DNA of 64,000 nt, from the NCBI GenBank assembly GCA_964400125.1, contig CAYNSR010000005.1, positions 144,130 through 208,129 of the forward strand. Reading direction: 5' to 3'. Positions 43,784 through 52,597 of the stretch are shown here, piece after piece. Below the pieces are notes generated by a model. It ran no database searches. It was not told the origin of the DNA and saw only the letters and a program-made list of their open reading frames with translations. The stretch's first letter is position 1; the number at the start of each line of letters is the position of its first letter. Position numbers and translations under genes: made by a program. Source of the DNA: Micavibrio sp964400125. Its GTDB lineage: Bacteria; Pseudomonadota; Alphaproteobacteria; Micavibrionales; Micavibrionaceae.

Positions 43784-44407
43784 TTAATTGCTCAATTCTT
43801 TCAATGCAATCCGGATCAAATCCTGCAAGTTACCGTTATCGTTCGCCTTGGCCCGCGCCTGCAAAACCGCGCTATAGGCATCGGCACGGGGATAGCCGAG
43901 ATTAATCAGGGCGGAGACGGCATCGTTATCAATATCGGCAACGGGGTTTTCGCCTATTTTGGCCGCCGATTTTTTGGGCACGGCTATCGGCGCAGAAAAT
44001 GCCATCTTCCCGGCCTTGTCCTTTAATTCTGTAACAATCCGCGTGGCCAGTTTCGGTCCGACGCCATCCGCCTGCCGCAGCAGGGCGGCATCCTGCGCGG
44101 CAATGGCCAGCGCCAGTTTTTCAACCGGACACGCCCCAAGGATCGCCAAAGCAACCTTCATCCCGACCCCCTGCACCCCGGTCAGGACACGGCACCATTC
44201 CTGTTCCGCCGCATCCATAAACCCATAGAGGTGAATATGATCTTCCCGCACATGCGTATCAATCAGCAACGATACAGGATCGCCCACCTGCCCCACGCGG
44301 GACAATGTCCGCGCGCTGGCAAAAACCTGATAACCGACTCCGTTCACGTTGATAATCAGGGAGTCCATGGAAACACTGTCGAGAATTCCGGTCAGTTTTG
44401 CGATCAT
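43784..44407 (-). CDS. ruvA: Holliday junction DNA-binding protein RuvA
   Basis: 207 residues. Tetrameric junction-binding subunit: N-terminal OB-fold (MIAKLTGILDSV), helix-hairpin-helix motifs (VQGVGMKVALAILG and ADGVGPKLATRIVTELK), and a flexible C-terminal domain (SALINLGYPRADAYSAV) that contacts RuvB. Four-base overlap with ruvC. Confidence 0.97.
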   Translation of the reverse strand: MIAKLTGILDSVSMDSLIINVNGVGYQVFASARTLSRVGQVGDPVSLLIDTHVREDHIHLYGFMDAAEQEWCRVLTGVQGVGMKVALAILGACPVEKLALAIAAQDAALLRQADGVGPKLATRIVTELKDKAGKMAFSAPIAVPKKSAAKIGENPVADIDNDAVSALINLGYPRADAYSAVLQARAKANDNGNLQDLIRIALKELSN

Positions 44408-44910
44408 GCCGATACTTCCATTGCTGCGATATGACGTTTACGGCTTGCGGCATGATGTGCATGACAAACCGCAATCGCCAGTGCATCTGCCGCATCTGCT
44501 CCCATTTTTCCAGCCGTCGGCAATAAGGTGCGGACCATCATGCCGATCTGGTCCTTGCTCGCATGTCCCGTACCGACGATAGATTTTTTGACGAGGTTGG
44601 CGGCATATTCCGCGACATGAATCCTGCGCCGCGCCGGAGTGACCATGGCTGCGCCACGCGCAGCACCCAGCTTCAGGGCGCTGGCTGCGTTATTGTTCAT
44701 AAATGTTTCTTCAATCGCCGCCTCATCCGGCGACCATGCGGTAATGACATCATCCAGCCCGTTTGAAATTTCCGCGAGCCGTTCCGCCATGCTCAAAGCC
44801 GGATTTGTCCGGATCGTTCCGCAGGCAAGAAACTGCAACCGATTGCTTTCGAAATGAATGACCCCCCACCCCGTTTTCTGTAATCCCGGATCGATTCCCA
44901 ATATGCGCAT
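44404..44910 (-). CDS. ruvC: Crossover junction endodeoxyribonuclease RuvC
   Basis: 168 residues, RNase H fold. Acidic catalytic residues lie in LGIDPGLQKTGWG (Asp7), in AAIEETFMNNN and in the late ADAADALAIAVCHAHH. It resolves junctions held by RuvAB. No alphaproteobacterial LexA box (GTTC-N7-GTTC or GAAC-N7-GAAC) is apparent upstream, so SOS control is not supported here. Confidence 0.97.
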   Translation of the reverse strand: MRILGIDPGLQKTGWGVIHFESNRLQFLACGTIRTNPALSMAERLAEISNGLDDVITAWSPDEAAIEETFMNNNAASALKLGAARGAAMVTPARRRIHVAEYAANLVKKSIVGTGHASKDQIGMMVRTLLPTAGKMGADAADALAIAVCHAHHAASRKRHIAAMEVSA

Positions 44911-44928
44911 GAGAAAAACCTTGCCCTT

Positions 44929-45921
44929 CTATCTGTTGGTACAATGGACTGCAGGCGTGGTATGAACCGGCTGGCTCGAGCATACCATACTCTTCCACTG
45001 GGCCATGAGAATTTCCGGCGGGCGGCGTCTTTCATTGCGTTCATGCGGCAGGTTTTCAAGCCGGGTATAAATATCCTGCAAATGAGGCGCAGCACCTTCG
45101 CGATAGGCGCCGATAACCTGCATAACAACCAGAATGTCATCATCCTCGTAGACGTTTTCCAGTGTTTCCATCAGGACAGGCAATATTTTTCCCGGGTTTC
45201 GCGGCGTCTTTTGTAAGCCCCGGAGAAGATCGATCTGTTCGGGGTCCAGACGGTAAATCGTATCTTGCAACATGCTGGCAACATGGTCGATATCGGGCGG
45301 CTGTCGCCCCTTCTCGCTTATCGCAATCAGAACCCGGGCAATCGCCTTTCGCGCCCATGGATCGCCGGACGCCTTGAAGGAGGCCTTCAATTTTTCTGCG
45401 TGTTTTTCAACATCCGCCGTGAATTCTGGATTTGCTGCATATTCGGCCAGTGTCGTCGATACAGCGCCGATTCCAAGGATTTCTCTGTTTTTTGCCATCC
45501 CGGCCAGTTTTGCGACCAGTTCGGGAATGACCCGAGAATCGGGAATGGCCGGCACCGCCGTCAGATGTGTCTGCAAATGCTCATCCTTGCCATTTTTCGG
45601 CATGACCCCGCAAGGATAATCCCCTTCACGTCCACTGTCGCAGCATCCGGGCACCAGATCGAGGTTGAGGGACTGCGCCGCCGGTGTTTTGCAAAGGAAG
45701 CGGTATGGCGTATAGGCCAATATCTCCCCCGATGCGCCTTCCAGCATCGCCAGACATCCGGTCGGGTGTTTGTCGGCGATATGGCGGATATCCCATGTCC
45801 TGACAATCCGGTAATCCTGCGGGCCGGGGGTATCGGCAAGATCGCAACCTGCCCTCGCCGGAGACAATGAAATCCACAGCGTCAAGATACAGATTGCAAT
45901 GACATACCCTGAAAAGCTCAT
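44929..45921 (-). CDS. Secreted protein with Cys-rich N-terminus and helical repeats, unknown
   Basis: 330 residues. Signal peptide (about 1-24, ending SPARA), then a Cys-rich region (Cys at GCDLAD, TGCLAM, FLCKT, PGCCDSG and YPCGV; several are likely disulfide-bonded), then an all-helical part resembling HEAT-type repeats (ELVAKLAGMAKNREILGIGA, LLRGLQKTPRNPGKILPVL). Not recognised. It sits between yebC and ruvC, which are normally neighbours, so it may be an insertion into that pair. Confidence 0.65.
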   Translation of the reverse strand: MSFSGYVIAICILTLWISLSPARAGCDLADTPGPQDYRIVRTWDIRHIADKHPTGCLAMLEGASGEILAYTPYRFLCKTPAAQSLNLDLVPGCCDSGREGDYPCGVMPKNGKDEHLQTHLTAVPAIPDSRVIPELVAKLAGMAKNREILGIGAVSTTLAEYAANPEFTADVEKHAEKLKASFKASGDPWARKAIARVLIAISEKGRQPPDIDHVASMLQDTIYRLDPEQIDLLRGLQKTPRNPGKILPVLMETLENVYEDDDILVVMQVIGAYREGAAPHLQDIYTRLENLPHERNERRRPPEILMAQWKSMVCSSQPVHTTPAVHCTNR

Positions 45922-45941
45922 GTCCTGCTTCTTCTTTTATT

Positions 45942-46694
45942 CTACGATGCCAACAGCTTTTCCATGACATCGTCGCTGACTTCGAAATTGGTTGTGACGA
46001 CCTGAACGTCATCGTTGTCTTCCAGTACATCGATGAGCTTCAGGAGGGCTTTCGCCTGTTCCTCGTCCATCTGCGCCATGACATTTGGACGCCAGACGAA
46101 AGCGGTTTTGCTGGCCTCCCCGAATTTGGCCTCCAGCGCATCGCGCACCGCCGCCAGATCGTTCGGCTGGCAGGTGATTTCATGAAATTCTTCGCCGGTT
46201 TCGCAATTATCCGCGCCTGCCTCGACTGCGGCTTCGAACATGGCATCGGCGCTGGCCTTTGCCACAGGGTAGGTTATCAGGCCGATACGGTCGAACATAA
46301 AGCGGACGGAATTCGTTTCACCCAGATTGCCGCCATATTTTGAAAAAGATGAGCGCACATCCCCCGCCGTGCGGTTGCGGTTATTGGTCAGTGCATCGAC
46401 GATAATCGCCACGCCGCCGGGACCGTAACCTTCATAACTGATCTCTTCATAATTATCGTCGGCCCCGGTGCCAAGAGCGGTATCGATTGCCTTTTTGATC
46501 CGTTCATTGGTCATGTTTTCTTCGCGCGCCCATAGAATCGCCGCGCGCAAACGCGGGTTCGCCCCCGGATCACCGCCGCCGAGCTTCGCCGCCACGGTGA
46601 TTTCCCGCCCGATTTTTGTAAAAATCTTCGCCCGTTTGGCGTCCTGACGCCCTTTCCGGTGCATGATATTGCTGTATTGAGAATGTCCGGCCAT
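45942..46694 (-). CDS. yebC: YebC/PmpR family protein
   Basis: 250 residues. Start MAGHSQYSNIMHRKGRQDAK is diagnostic for the family. The three-domain protein acts as transcriptional regulator or, in recent work on homologues, relieves ribosome stalling. The middle carries YEGYGPGGVAIIVDALTNN. I start at the ATG at 46694, because the 24-residue upstream extension is not part of the family. Confidence 0.95.
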   Translation of the reverse strand: MAGHSQYSNIMHRKGRQDAKRAKIFTKIGREITVAAKLGGGDPGANPRLRAAILWAREENMTNERIKKAIDTALGTGADDNYEEISYEGYGPGGVAIIVDALTNNRNRTAGDVRSSFSKYGGNLGETNSVRFMFDRIGLITYPVAKASADAMFEAAVEAGADNCETGEEFHEITCQPNDLAAVRDALEAKFGEASKTAFVWRPNVMAQMDEEQAKALLKLIDVLEDNDDVQVVTTNFEVSDDVMEKLLAS

Positions 46695-46930
46695 ATTTTT
46701 TCCAGATTCGTTCGAGAAACACACAAAGATTGGCTGAAAACTGCCGCATTTCCGGCCAAAGCGCAAGCCGCAGGATGGAAATGATATTTTTTGTTGCCCG
46801 GGAGGATGGTATTCTGGACATGCGCCGAAGGAAAGTTTCCCTAACGCATTAACAAAGCGTCAAGGGTTTCCACCCTAAAATGTTCTAATCAAAGAATAAG
46901 TTTCCAACACGCCAAAGGGTACAGCTTAAA

Positions 46931-47575
46931 ATGACCTATCAGATGCATCGCATCTCTGTCCTAGTGGTAGAGGATAACCAGCCGATGCTGGATATTGTGA
47001 AATCGCTGCTGCTGGCCTTTGGCGTCGGCCATGTCATCAATGCGTCGGACGGTGAAATGGGGTTCAAGCGTTTTTGCGAATACAACCCCGATATCGTCCT
47101 TGCCGACTGGATGATGAAACCGATGGACGGTATCACCTTCACCCGCATGATCCGCAATAACGAACACAGCCCCAATCCCTACGTTCCGGTGATCCTGATG
47201 ACCGGGTTTAGTGAACGCCGCCGCGTCCTGCAGGCGCGTGATGCCGGTGTCACGGAATTTCTGGTCAAACCCTTCAATGCCCGCGACCTTTACAAACGCA
47301 TCGCGCAGGTGATTGAACGCCCGCGCCAGTTTGTCCGTTCCGGTGATTTTTTCGGCCCCGACCGCCGCCGCATGAGATCCGGAAAAGCCGAACACAAACT
47401 GTACCCCGGCCCCTATCGCCGCGAACACGACGCACAAAGCATCGATGCCAAGGAACGCCTTCTGGCCCAGCAGAATGAAGCGCACGAGACCCTGCGCAAG
47501 ATCAGGGAAAAATCGAACCTGTCTCAGGGAGACAAGTTCGACATCATAAACCCGAACGATATTGATATGCGATGA
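46931..47575 (+). CDS. Stand-alone response regulator with a C-terminal extension
   Basis: 214 residues. Receiver domain (about 6-125) with the acidic pair E14/D15, phospho-acceptor Asp59 (IVLADWMM), a Thr in LMTG and Lys in FLVKPF. The C-terminal ~90 residues (FVRSGDFFGPDRRRMR onward) have no DNA-binding domain and are charged and helical, so output is probably by protein contact. Four-base overlap (ATGA) with the next gene indicates a shared role. Confidence 0.9.
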   Translation: MTYQMHRISVLVVEDNQPMLDIVKSLLLAFGVGHVINASDGEMGFKRFCEYNPDIVLADWMMKPMDGITFTRMIRNNEHSPNPYVPVILMTGFSERRRVLQARDAGVTEFLVKPFNARDLYKRIAQVIERPRQFVRSGDFFGPDRRRMRSGKAEHKLYPGPYRREHDAQSIDAKERLLAQQNEAHETLRKIREKSNLSQGDKFDIINPNDIDMR

Positions 47576-48150
47576 CCGATCCGATGCAGCATTACCAGCA
47601 GTCACCACGACGCAAGGCGGAATTCATCCGCCCGCCGAATACATTGAAAGCGAAAGTAGGGAGCGGCGGGTTGAGCGAAGTTATCCTTGCCAAGGCACAA
47701 GCCTTACTGGAAAATAACGCGGTTGATTTTTTGCCGCTGGCGGAACTGTATCTTGCCTCGCTTCAGAACGGGATCAACGAGGTGCGCAGGGAAGTCCTGA
47801 TTACGGACCCCGAGCCCCTGATCGCCAGAATTCTTTATCCGGCGATGCAGTTAAAAGCCAATGGCGGCATGTTTCATTATCCGCTGGTGACCAAAACCGC
47901 CGATAAGCTGATCCAGTTTCTCGAAGTCATTGAAAATCCGGACGAAGATGCGCTGGATATCGTTCTGGCGTTCCATTCCACCATTCGCGCCATCACCATG
48001 GGCAAAATCACCGGTGACGGGGGAAAGCACGGCGACGAACTGATGGATGCCCTGAACGAGGCTTGCCTGCGCTATTTCGACAAACACCCGCACCAGCGCA
48101 AGGAAATGGATTTCGACTATATCCACAAAGGCGACGATCATACGCCGTGA
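47572..48150 (+). CDS. Conserved protein paired with the response regulator, unknown
   Basis: 192 residues, soluble, mostly helical (EVILAKAQALLENNAVDFLPLAELYLASLQNGI, VTKTADKLIQFLEVIENP). I see no histidine-phosphotransfer signature with confidence. It is coupled to the upstream receiver-domain gene by an ATGA overlap, so it may be its partner or target (inference from position). Confidence 0.65.
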   Translation: MTDPMQHYQQSPRRKAEFIRPPNTLKAKVGSGGLSEVILAKAQALLENNAVDFLPLAELYLASLQNGINEVRREVLITDPEPLIARILYPAMQLKANGGMFHYPLVTKTADKLIQFLEVIENPDEDALDIVLAFHSTIRAITMGKITGDGGKHGDELMDALNEACLRYFDKHPHQRKEMDFDYIHKGDDHTP

Positions 48151-48163
48151 TAGGCGGGCCGGG

Positions 48164-49147
48164 TCAGGCCGGATTCGGCATCGCCATATCGCCGTTGCCC
48201 CTGTTGCGCTGGATAACCTCGTTTTGCGCCCATAATTGGCGGAAAGCTTTCTGGGTCGTTTTTACGGCGGAAAAACCGTCGCCCCGGCGCACATCATACC
48301 CTGCGCGGCGCAGATAGGTCTGGACCTCATCAAGGAAATAAAGCGCATCTCTTCCTGCGTTTTTAGTCATATTCGCCTGTTCCCACGCATTTGCTGCCGC
48401 CAATAGAGCGTTCCTGCGTTTTAATTCCTGATATTCCTCCAGCGAAGACTGAATGGCCCGGAACCCCGCATCTGATTGAGGATCGAGCTTTCCACGCTTC
48501 ATGTAGTACAGCATATCAACCAGAACGACCCACGCATCGGCACCAGACATCTCTCCCGACCTGACGACTTCCATGATCTGCTGCGCACTGACACGGGCAT
48601 TGTCAACGACACCCTGCTCGACCTCTTGCAAACTGCTGCCGAAGCTGTTCAGGATTACGGAAGCGGACTGGCCCCGGATAGAGGACAGTTCCGCCGCGGC
48701 CTGCTGCACGAGATCCAGCGCACTGACGGCGCCCAGACCTGTGTTTTCAGGATTACGCATGCGATCGATTTGTTCCACGATGGCAATACTTGCATTCTTG
48801 TCGAGCAATTCAAGGAACTGGTCCCGTGTCATGCCGATTTTCGTGTAGCCTTCATCGGTGTTGAGATTGTATTCCGCATATTCCAGATAGATTTGTACCT
48901 TGCGCAGGGCTGCCCAGGCCTCCAGCCCCGCTTTTGCCGGATCCCGTGCCTCCACCAGTTTGAATTCGGCCAGTGAAATCATGGCGCTGCGGTATTCCTC
49001 CGTCTTCGGTGGTTGCCGGACGAAAGAGCTTGCCGATGTTGTAGATTCCTGCGGCGCATCAGCAGCAACCCCGGCCACGGGGATCATCGCGCAGGCCGCA
49101 GCAAGAAAAGCAGTTACAATTGTCTTGTTGAAAGACGAAATTCCCAT
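48164..49147 (-). CDS. Exported helical protein, unknown
   Basis: 327 residues. Signal peptide (TIVTAFLAAACAMIPVAGVAADA), then an all-helical body with no recognised domain (ARDPAKAGLEAWAALRKVQI, NAGRDALYFLDEVQTYLRRA). The ATG at 49147 has AGGGA upstream; the frame runs further up without support. It is convergent with the response-regulator pair (13-base gap). Confidence 0.65.
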   Translation of the reverse strand: MGISSFNKTIVTAFLAAACAMIPVAGVAADAPQESTTSASSFVRQPPKTEEYRSAMISLAEFKLVEARDPAKAGLEAWAALRKVQIYLEYAEYNLNTDEGYTKIGMTRDQFLELLDKNASIAIVEQIDRMRNPENTGLGAVSALDLVQQAAAELSSIRGQSASVILNSFGSSLQEVEQGVVDNARVSAQQIMEVVRSGEMSGADAWVVLVDMLYYMKRGKLDPQSDAGFRAIQSSLEEYQELKRRNALLAAANAWEQANMTKNAGRDALYFLDEVQTYLRRAGYDVRRGDGFSAVKTTQKAFRQLWAQNEVIQRNRGNGDMAMPNPA

Positions 49148-49255
49148 TTTAAATCCCTGTTCGTTTTTTTTGTTTGTTATTTTTTTAACCGTCTTTCGAA
49201 CATAGCAGGTGCAGGCCGGGACGCAAGAATCAATTCTTGAACTCTCACACATCCT

Positions 49256-50071
49256 TTAAAAATCAGGAACTTCCTCCTTCAGACGCGCACCGACCCTGAC
49301 CGCCCCGGCCTTCCGGGTCAGGCCCGTTTTATCGTCCGTTTCGATCAACAACCCGCAAACCGTCCCTTCCCCTTCCGCCGGGCTAAGGCGGTCTGTAGGC
49401 ATTTTCCGGGTGAATCTCTGGATGGGGACATCTTTTTTCATGCCAATGACGCTGTTGTAATCACCTGTCATGCCCGCATCCGTCTGGTAAGCGGTGCCAC
49501 CGTCCAGAATTTGCAAGTCCGCCGTCGGCATATGGGTATGCGTCCCCACCACGCAGGAAACCCGGCCATCGAGATAATGCGCCATTGCCATTTTTTCACT
49601 GGTGGCCTCGCCGTGAAAATCCACAAACACGGCATGAACCATGCCGCCCATCTTGTAGGCGTTCAGCAAATCATTCAACGCGGCGAACGGGTCGTCCATC
49701 GGGTCCATAAACAATCGCGCCATGGCATTGACCACCAGAATTTTTTGCCCACCCGACGTGATATGTACATAAAATCCCTTTCCGGGCGCGCCCTTTGGGT
49801 AATTGATCGGGCGCAGCAATTTCGGATCGCGGTCGATATAGGGAATAATTTCGCGCTGGTCCCAGACATGATTTCCGGTGGTGATGACATCAACGCCGAT
49901 GCCATAAAATTCCTTGCAGATGTCGGACGTAATGCCAATGCCGTGCGCGGAATTTTCACCGTTTACAATGACCGTATCGGGGCGAAGTTTTTCCTTCAAA
50001 CCCGGCAAATGTTTCGTCAGCGCATCGCGCCCGGATCGCCCCATTACATCGCCGATAAAAAGTATTCTCAT
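49256..50071 (-). CDS. TIGR00282-family metallophosphoesterase (YmdB-like)
   Basis: 271 residues. Calcineurin-like phosphodiesterase: metal ligands in FIGDVMG (Asp8), VNGENSAHG, TGNHVWD and VGTHTHMPTAD. Homologues such as YmdB hydrolyse cyclic nucleotides. It begins three bases after the 5-FCL gene ends, so the two form one unit. Confidence 0.92.
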   Translation of the reverse strand: MRILFIGDVMGRSGRDALTKHLPGLKEKLRPDTVIVNGENSAHGIGITSDICKEFYGIGVDVITTGNHVWDQREIIPYIDRDPKLLRPINYPKGAPGKGFYVHITSGGQKILVVNAMARLFMDPMDDPFAALNDLLNAYKMGGMVHAVFVDFHGEATSEKMAMAHYLDGRVSCVVGTHTHMPTADLQILDGGTAYQTDAGMTGDYNSVIGMKKDVPIQRFTRKMPTDRLSPAEGEGTVCGLLIETDDKTGLTRKAGAVRVGARLKEEVPDF

Positions 50072-50074
50072 ATC

Positions 50075-50653
50075 TTATTCAAACCTCATCACCTTTTGCG
50101 GCGTAATAATCCAGTCCATTTTTTCATCATGGGGTTCTACAGGCAAGTTAAACAGCACCGCCTGCTGTCCGTAGCCGTACCCTACCGCCAATACAGGCTT
50201 TTTCAGTCGGTAGTGCTTCAGGGTAGCATCGTAATGTCCCTTGCCGTAACCAAGGCGGTAACCGTGACGGTCGAAGGCCAGATAGGGAATCACGCAAATA
50301 TCAGGATCAACCCAGAGCGTTTTGTCATCCACCACCGGCTGCATCACCTTGAACGGCCCTTCCGCCAGCGCATCACCTTCCTGCCAGCGGGCGAATTTTA
50401 ACGCCCGTTCATCTTTCTGGATCACCGGCAACGCGCAAACATATCCCCGCTTCAGAAGTTCATGCAGCAAGGGTGTGGTATCGAATTCCCGATCCTTGGG
50501 CCAGTAAAGGGCGATGACCTGATTCAGGTCCGGCTGAATGGAGGAAAAAAAATTCTCGCACGCATCTTCCGCGTTTTCATCGCGTGGATCAATGCGGTCG
50601 CGATGCAAAAGCGCCTCGTGGCGGATGGAGTCTTTGGAAAGGATGTCAGACAA
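50075..50653 (-). CDS. 5-formyltetrahydrofolate cyclo-ligase
   Basis: 192 residues. ATP-dependent closure of 5-formyl-THF to 5,10-methenyl-THF. The late motif YRLGYGKGHYDATL is the family's phosphate-binding signature, with VIPYLAFDRHG before it. It lies immediately downstream of the 6S RNA gene, the classical zapA-ssrS-fau arrangement. Confidence 0.93.
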   Translation of the reverse strand: MSDILSKDSIRHEALLHRDRIDPRDENAEDACENFFSSIQPDLNQVIALYWPKDREFDTTPLLHELLKRGYVCALPVIQKDERALKFARWQEGDALAEGPFKVMQPVVDDKTLWVDPDICVIPYLAFDRHGYRLGYGKGHYDATLKHYRLKKPVLAVGYGYGQQAVLFNLPVEPHDEKMDWIITPQKVMRFE

Positions 50654-50687
50654 GAAAAATCCAGCGCTTTATTGAACGGAGAAAGGT

Positions 50688-50860
50688 GGAAAGGGGCCAC
50701 ACCGCCGTAAGCCATGCAACTTATCCGCTGCTGGCCCGGTTAACCAGGTGGGCACCGTATGCTCAAGACCACGGTCAAAAGCAGGCACAGCACCCATGCA
50801 GAGATAATTATCGGCCCGAGGGTTAAGGTAGCCTACAAACATAGCAGCACACCCTTCCGT
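50688..50860 (-). ncRNA. ssrS: 6S RNA
   Basis: About 172 nt. The terminal stem is formed by GGAAGGG (50858-50852) and CCCTTTCC (near 50688-50695). Landmarks shared with E. coli 6S RNA, in order: TGCTATGTTTGTAGGC near the 5' end, GGGCCGATA, GGTCTTGAGCATACGGT and the 3' GGCGGTGTGG. It has its own promoter (50866-50894) and lies before the 5-formyl-THF cyclo-ligase gene, as in many Proteobacteria. 6S RNA mimics an open promoter and sequesters the housekeeping RNA polymerase. End positions are estimated. Confidence 0.85.
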
Positions 50861-50865
50861 CTGTG

Positions 50866-50894
50866 AGTATAAGGCGTCAGGCGCACAAATCCAA
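50866..50894 (-). promoter_or_regulatory. Promoter of the 6S RNA gene
   Basis: On the minus strand: TTGGAT (50894-50889), an exact 17-base spacer, and TATACT (50871-50866). The predicted start at about 50860 coincides with the 5' side of the terminal RNA stem. Confidence 0.7.
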
Positions 50895-50902
50895 TCTAAT
50901 TT

Positions 50903-50931
50903 ATGACAAATTAAGGGTTTTCTGCTACAAT
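50903..50931 (+). promoter_or_regulatory. Promoter of the orphan gene at 50938
   Basis: ATGACA (50903-50908), 17 bases and TACAAT (50926-50931). Only six bases separate the -10 from the ATG, so the transcript probably starts at or next to the start codon. It lies back-to-back with the 6S RNA promoter. Confidence 0.55.
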
Positions 50932-50937
50932 CTTTCC

Positions 50938-51792
50938 ATGATTTCACCCTTGAAACGATTTTTAAAACCCCTTTTCAAGGCTCTGGCCGACCCGGGCCTA
51001 GGGCTGCCGCACATCCCCTATGAAGCAGAGTTAATGATTGCGGGGGTAAAACCTGTCGTCATTATAAGCCCGAAAAATGTAACGCCCGACATGCAGCGTG
51101 CTATTGATGCGGGCAAGATTGTCAAAACCGGAGAAAAAAATCTGGAGCGCCGTTACCGCATTTATTGCCACACAGATGAAATTGATAACGCCAGAAAAGC
51201 CGCTGAAATTCTGGAGACGACAAATATGTGCCCCTCGCTGGAACAGGAAACATTTCTCAACAATTTTTTTGAAACGCGCTTCGATCAAAAATTCCTGTCG
51301 GAATTTTCTCCCGCGAGGTCATGGGATGAACACGCGGATAAACTGGAATCATCCATATTTCGCGGAGAAAAGACTCGCGAGATACACCAGATGCTGGATG
51401 GGAAAAGAGCGGCCCTTGCGCCAATCCTGTTTATCGAAGGTAAAAATGACAAAGATCTTGAGCAAGCCGTAAAAGAGGGGAAAATAGCTGCGACTGATTT
51501 AAATGCGGAAGAACTCATTGTACAGGTTTTCGCGCAAGCCAGTCATATTGAGGACGGCAAGGAAGTCTTTGCACGATATTACCTATCTCCCGAGGAGCAT
51601 GATTACCCACGCCTTTCAGATAAGGAAGCAGGGAAACGCATTGGCAAACTTTTGGGTTACACAGAAAACGATATTGCCTGGTTTACCGGAGAAAAATACC
51701 AATCCCCCCTGATTGAGGCGGTCATGACACAAACCGCCCCGCTCCGCCGCTGGGCAAGAAAAGAAGTCATGCTGATGGATGGCCCGCAATAA
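50938..51792 (+). CDS. Orphan protein of unknown function
   Basis: 284 residues, soluble and charged, more AT-rich than most neighbours; no signal, membrane helix or known motif. The first 55 residues (MISPLKRFLKPLFKALADPG) are amphipathic. It occupies the space between zapA and the 6S RNA gene on the opposite strand, interrupting the usual order. A promoter without room for a ribosome site suggests leaderless translation. The longer frame from 50863 would reach past this promoter and is rejected. Confidence 0.65.
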   Translation: MISPLKRFLKPLFKALADPGLGLPHIPYEAELMIAGVKPVVIISPKNVTPDMQRAIDAGKIVKTGEKNLERRYRIYCHTDEIDNARKAAEILETTNMCPSLEQETFLNNFFETRFDQKFLSEFSPARSWDEHADKLESSIFRGEKTREIHQMLDGKRAALAPILFIEGKNDKDLEQAVKEGKIAATDLNAEELIVQVFAQASHIEDGKEVFARYYLSPEEHDYPRLSDKEAGKRIGKLLGYTENDIAWFTGEKYQSPLIEAVMTQTAPLRRWARKEVMLMDGPQ

Positions 51793-51900
51793 ACAAGGCC
51801 ACCCCTTTCCGGCCAATGCTCCACCGCGAAAGTTTGTGGATACTTGTTTTGAGAGAATATTGCCTGCGCCGGGGTGACGATAGTGTGCGAGCGGGCAAAT

Positions 51901-52230
51901 TCAAATCTTCGTCAACCGATCCGCCACAGAATCAATCCGGGCGGCCAGATGGTTGATGGCATCGACGATCATGCGTTCGTCTTCCTCATCCAGCAATTCT
52001 GCATTGTTCTGGACAGGTTGCGGTGTCATTTTTATGTCGAAAATCTCGTCCGCCAGCACCAGCGCGGTTAAAACGAGCAGGTGGGATTCATTGGTTGCGG
52101 CCCCCGATCCGGCAATTTCGCGCAGGCGCATATCGACATATTTGCCCAGTTCCTGCACCCGGCGTTCCTGCCCGTCGTCGCAGGCAATCCCGTAAACCTT
52201 GCCGTGGATGGTAACACTGACCTCGGCCAT
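51901..52230 (-). CDS. zapA: Cell-division protein ZapA
   Basis: 109 residues. N-terminal ZapA fold (VSVTIHGKVYGIACDDGQE) and a C-terminal coiled coil. Cross-links FtsZ filaments. It has a small coiled-coil gene directly upstream and a 6S RNA gene downstream. Confidence 0.93.
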   Translation of the reverse strand: MAEVSVTIHGKVYGIACDDGQERRVQELGKYVDMRLREIAGSGAATNESHLLVLTALVLADEIFDIKMTPQPVQNNAELLDEEDERMIVDAINHLAARIDSVADRLTKI

Positions 52231-52233
52231 GGC

Positions 52234-52470
52234 TTATACCTCACCCAGAAGCTGCTCAACCCGGGTGATCGTCATATCCAGCTTTTTGGCCAGCAGATTA
52301 CGATCAAAGCCGAGACCGCTCGACACATTGGCGGCAGGACGGGTGGAAAAAAGATCGACCTGCGCGACAGGCTTGGCCTTCAGGTCCTTCTGGTGACGGA
52401 TCACGATCCCTTCCATCTTGTCGATGGCCTTGTCCAGATTGCCCAGTGCATTCTTGATCGCTACAGACAC
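52234..52470 (-). CDS. Small coiled-coil protein upstream of zapA (ZauP-like position)
   Basis: 78 residues with heptad-like N- and C-terminal helices (LGNLDKAIDKMEGIVIRHQK, LLAKKLDMTITRVEQLL) around a polar middle. Three bases before zapA. In Caulobacter the gene cotranscribed upstream of zapA encodes ZauP, a coiled-coil partner. The comparison rests on position and coiled coil, not on visible sequence identity. Confidence 0.7.
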   Translation of the reverse strand: MSVAIKNALGNLDKAIDKMEGIVIRHQKDLKAKPVAQVDLFSTRPAANVSSGLGFDRNLLAKKLDMTITRVEQLLGEV

Positions 52471-52597
52471 AGAATTCCGCCCTTCTCGATATTCAAATCG
52501 ATTGATTCCCTGAAATAACTACGCAGAACCCGGCAATTATCAAGCTTCCGCGCATATGGTCAAGGCCCGGGAAGGAAGTTGTCCCCAGATTGTCTTG

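Noticed and set aside
44900..44940. A LexA/SOS box upstream of ruvC
   Set aside because: Neither GTTC-N7-GTTC nor GAAC-N7-GAAC is present.
50863..50937. Longer N-terminus for the orphan protein (start at 50863)
   Set aside because: This region is the promoter of the gene and of the 6S RNA; the predicted transcript starts after it.
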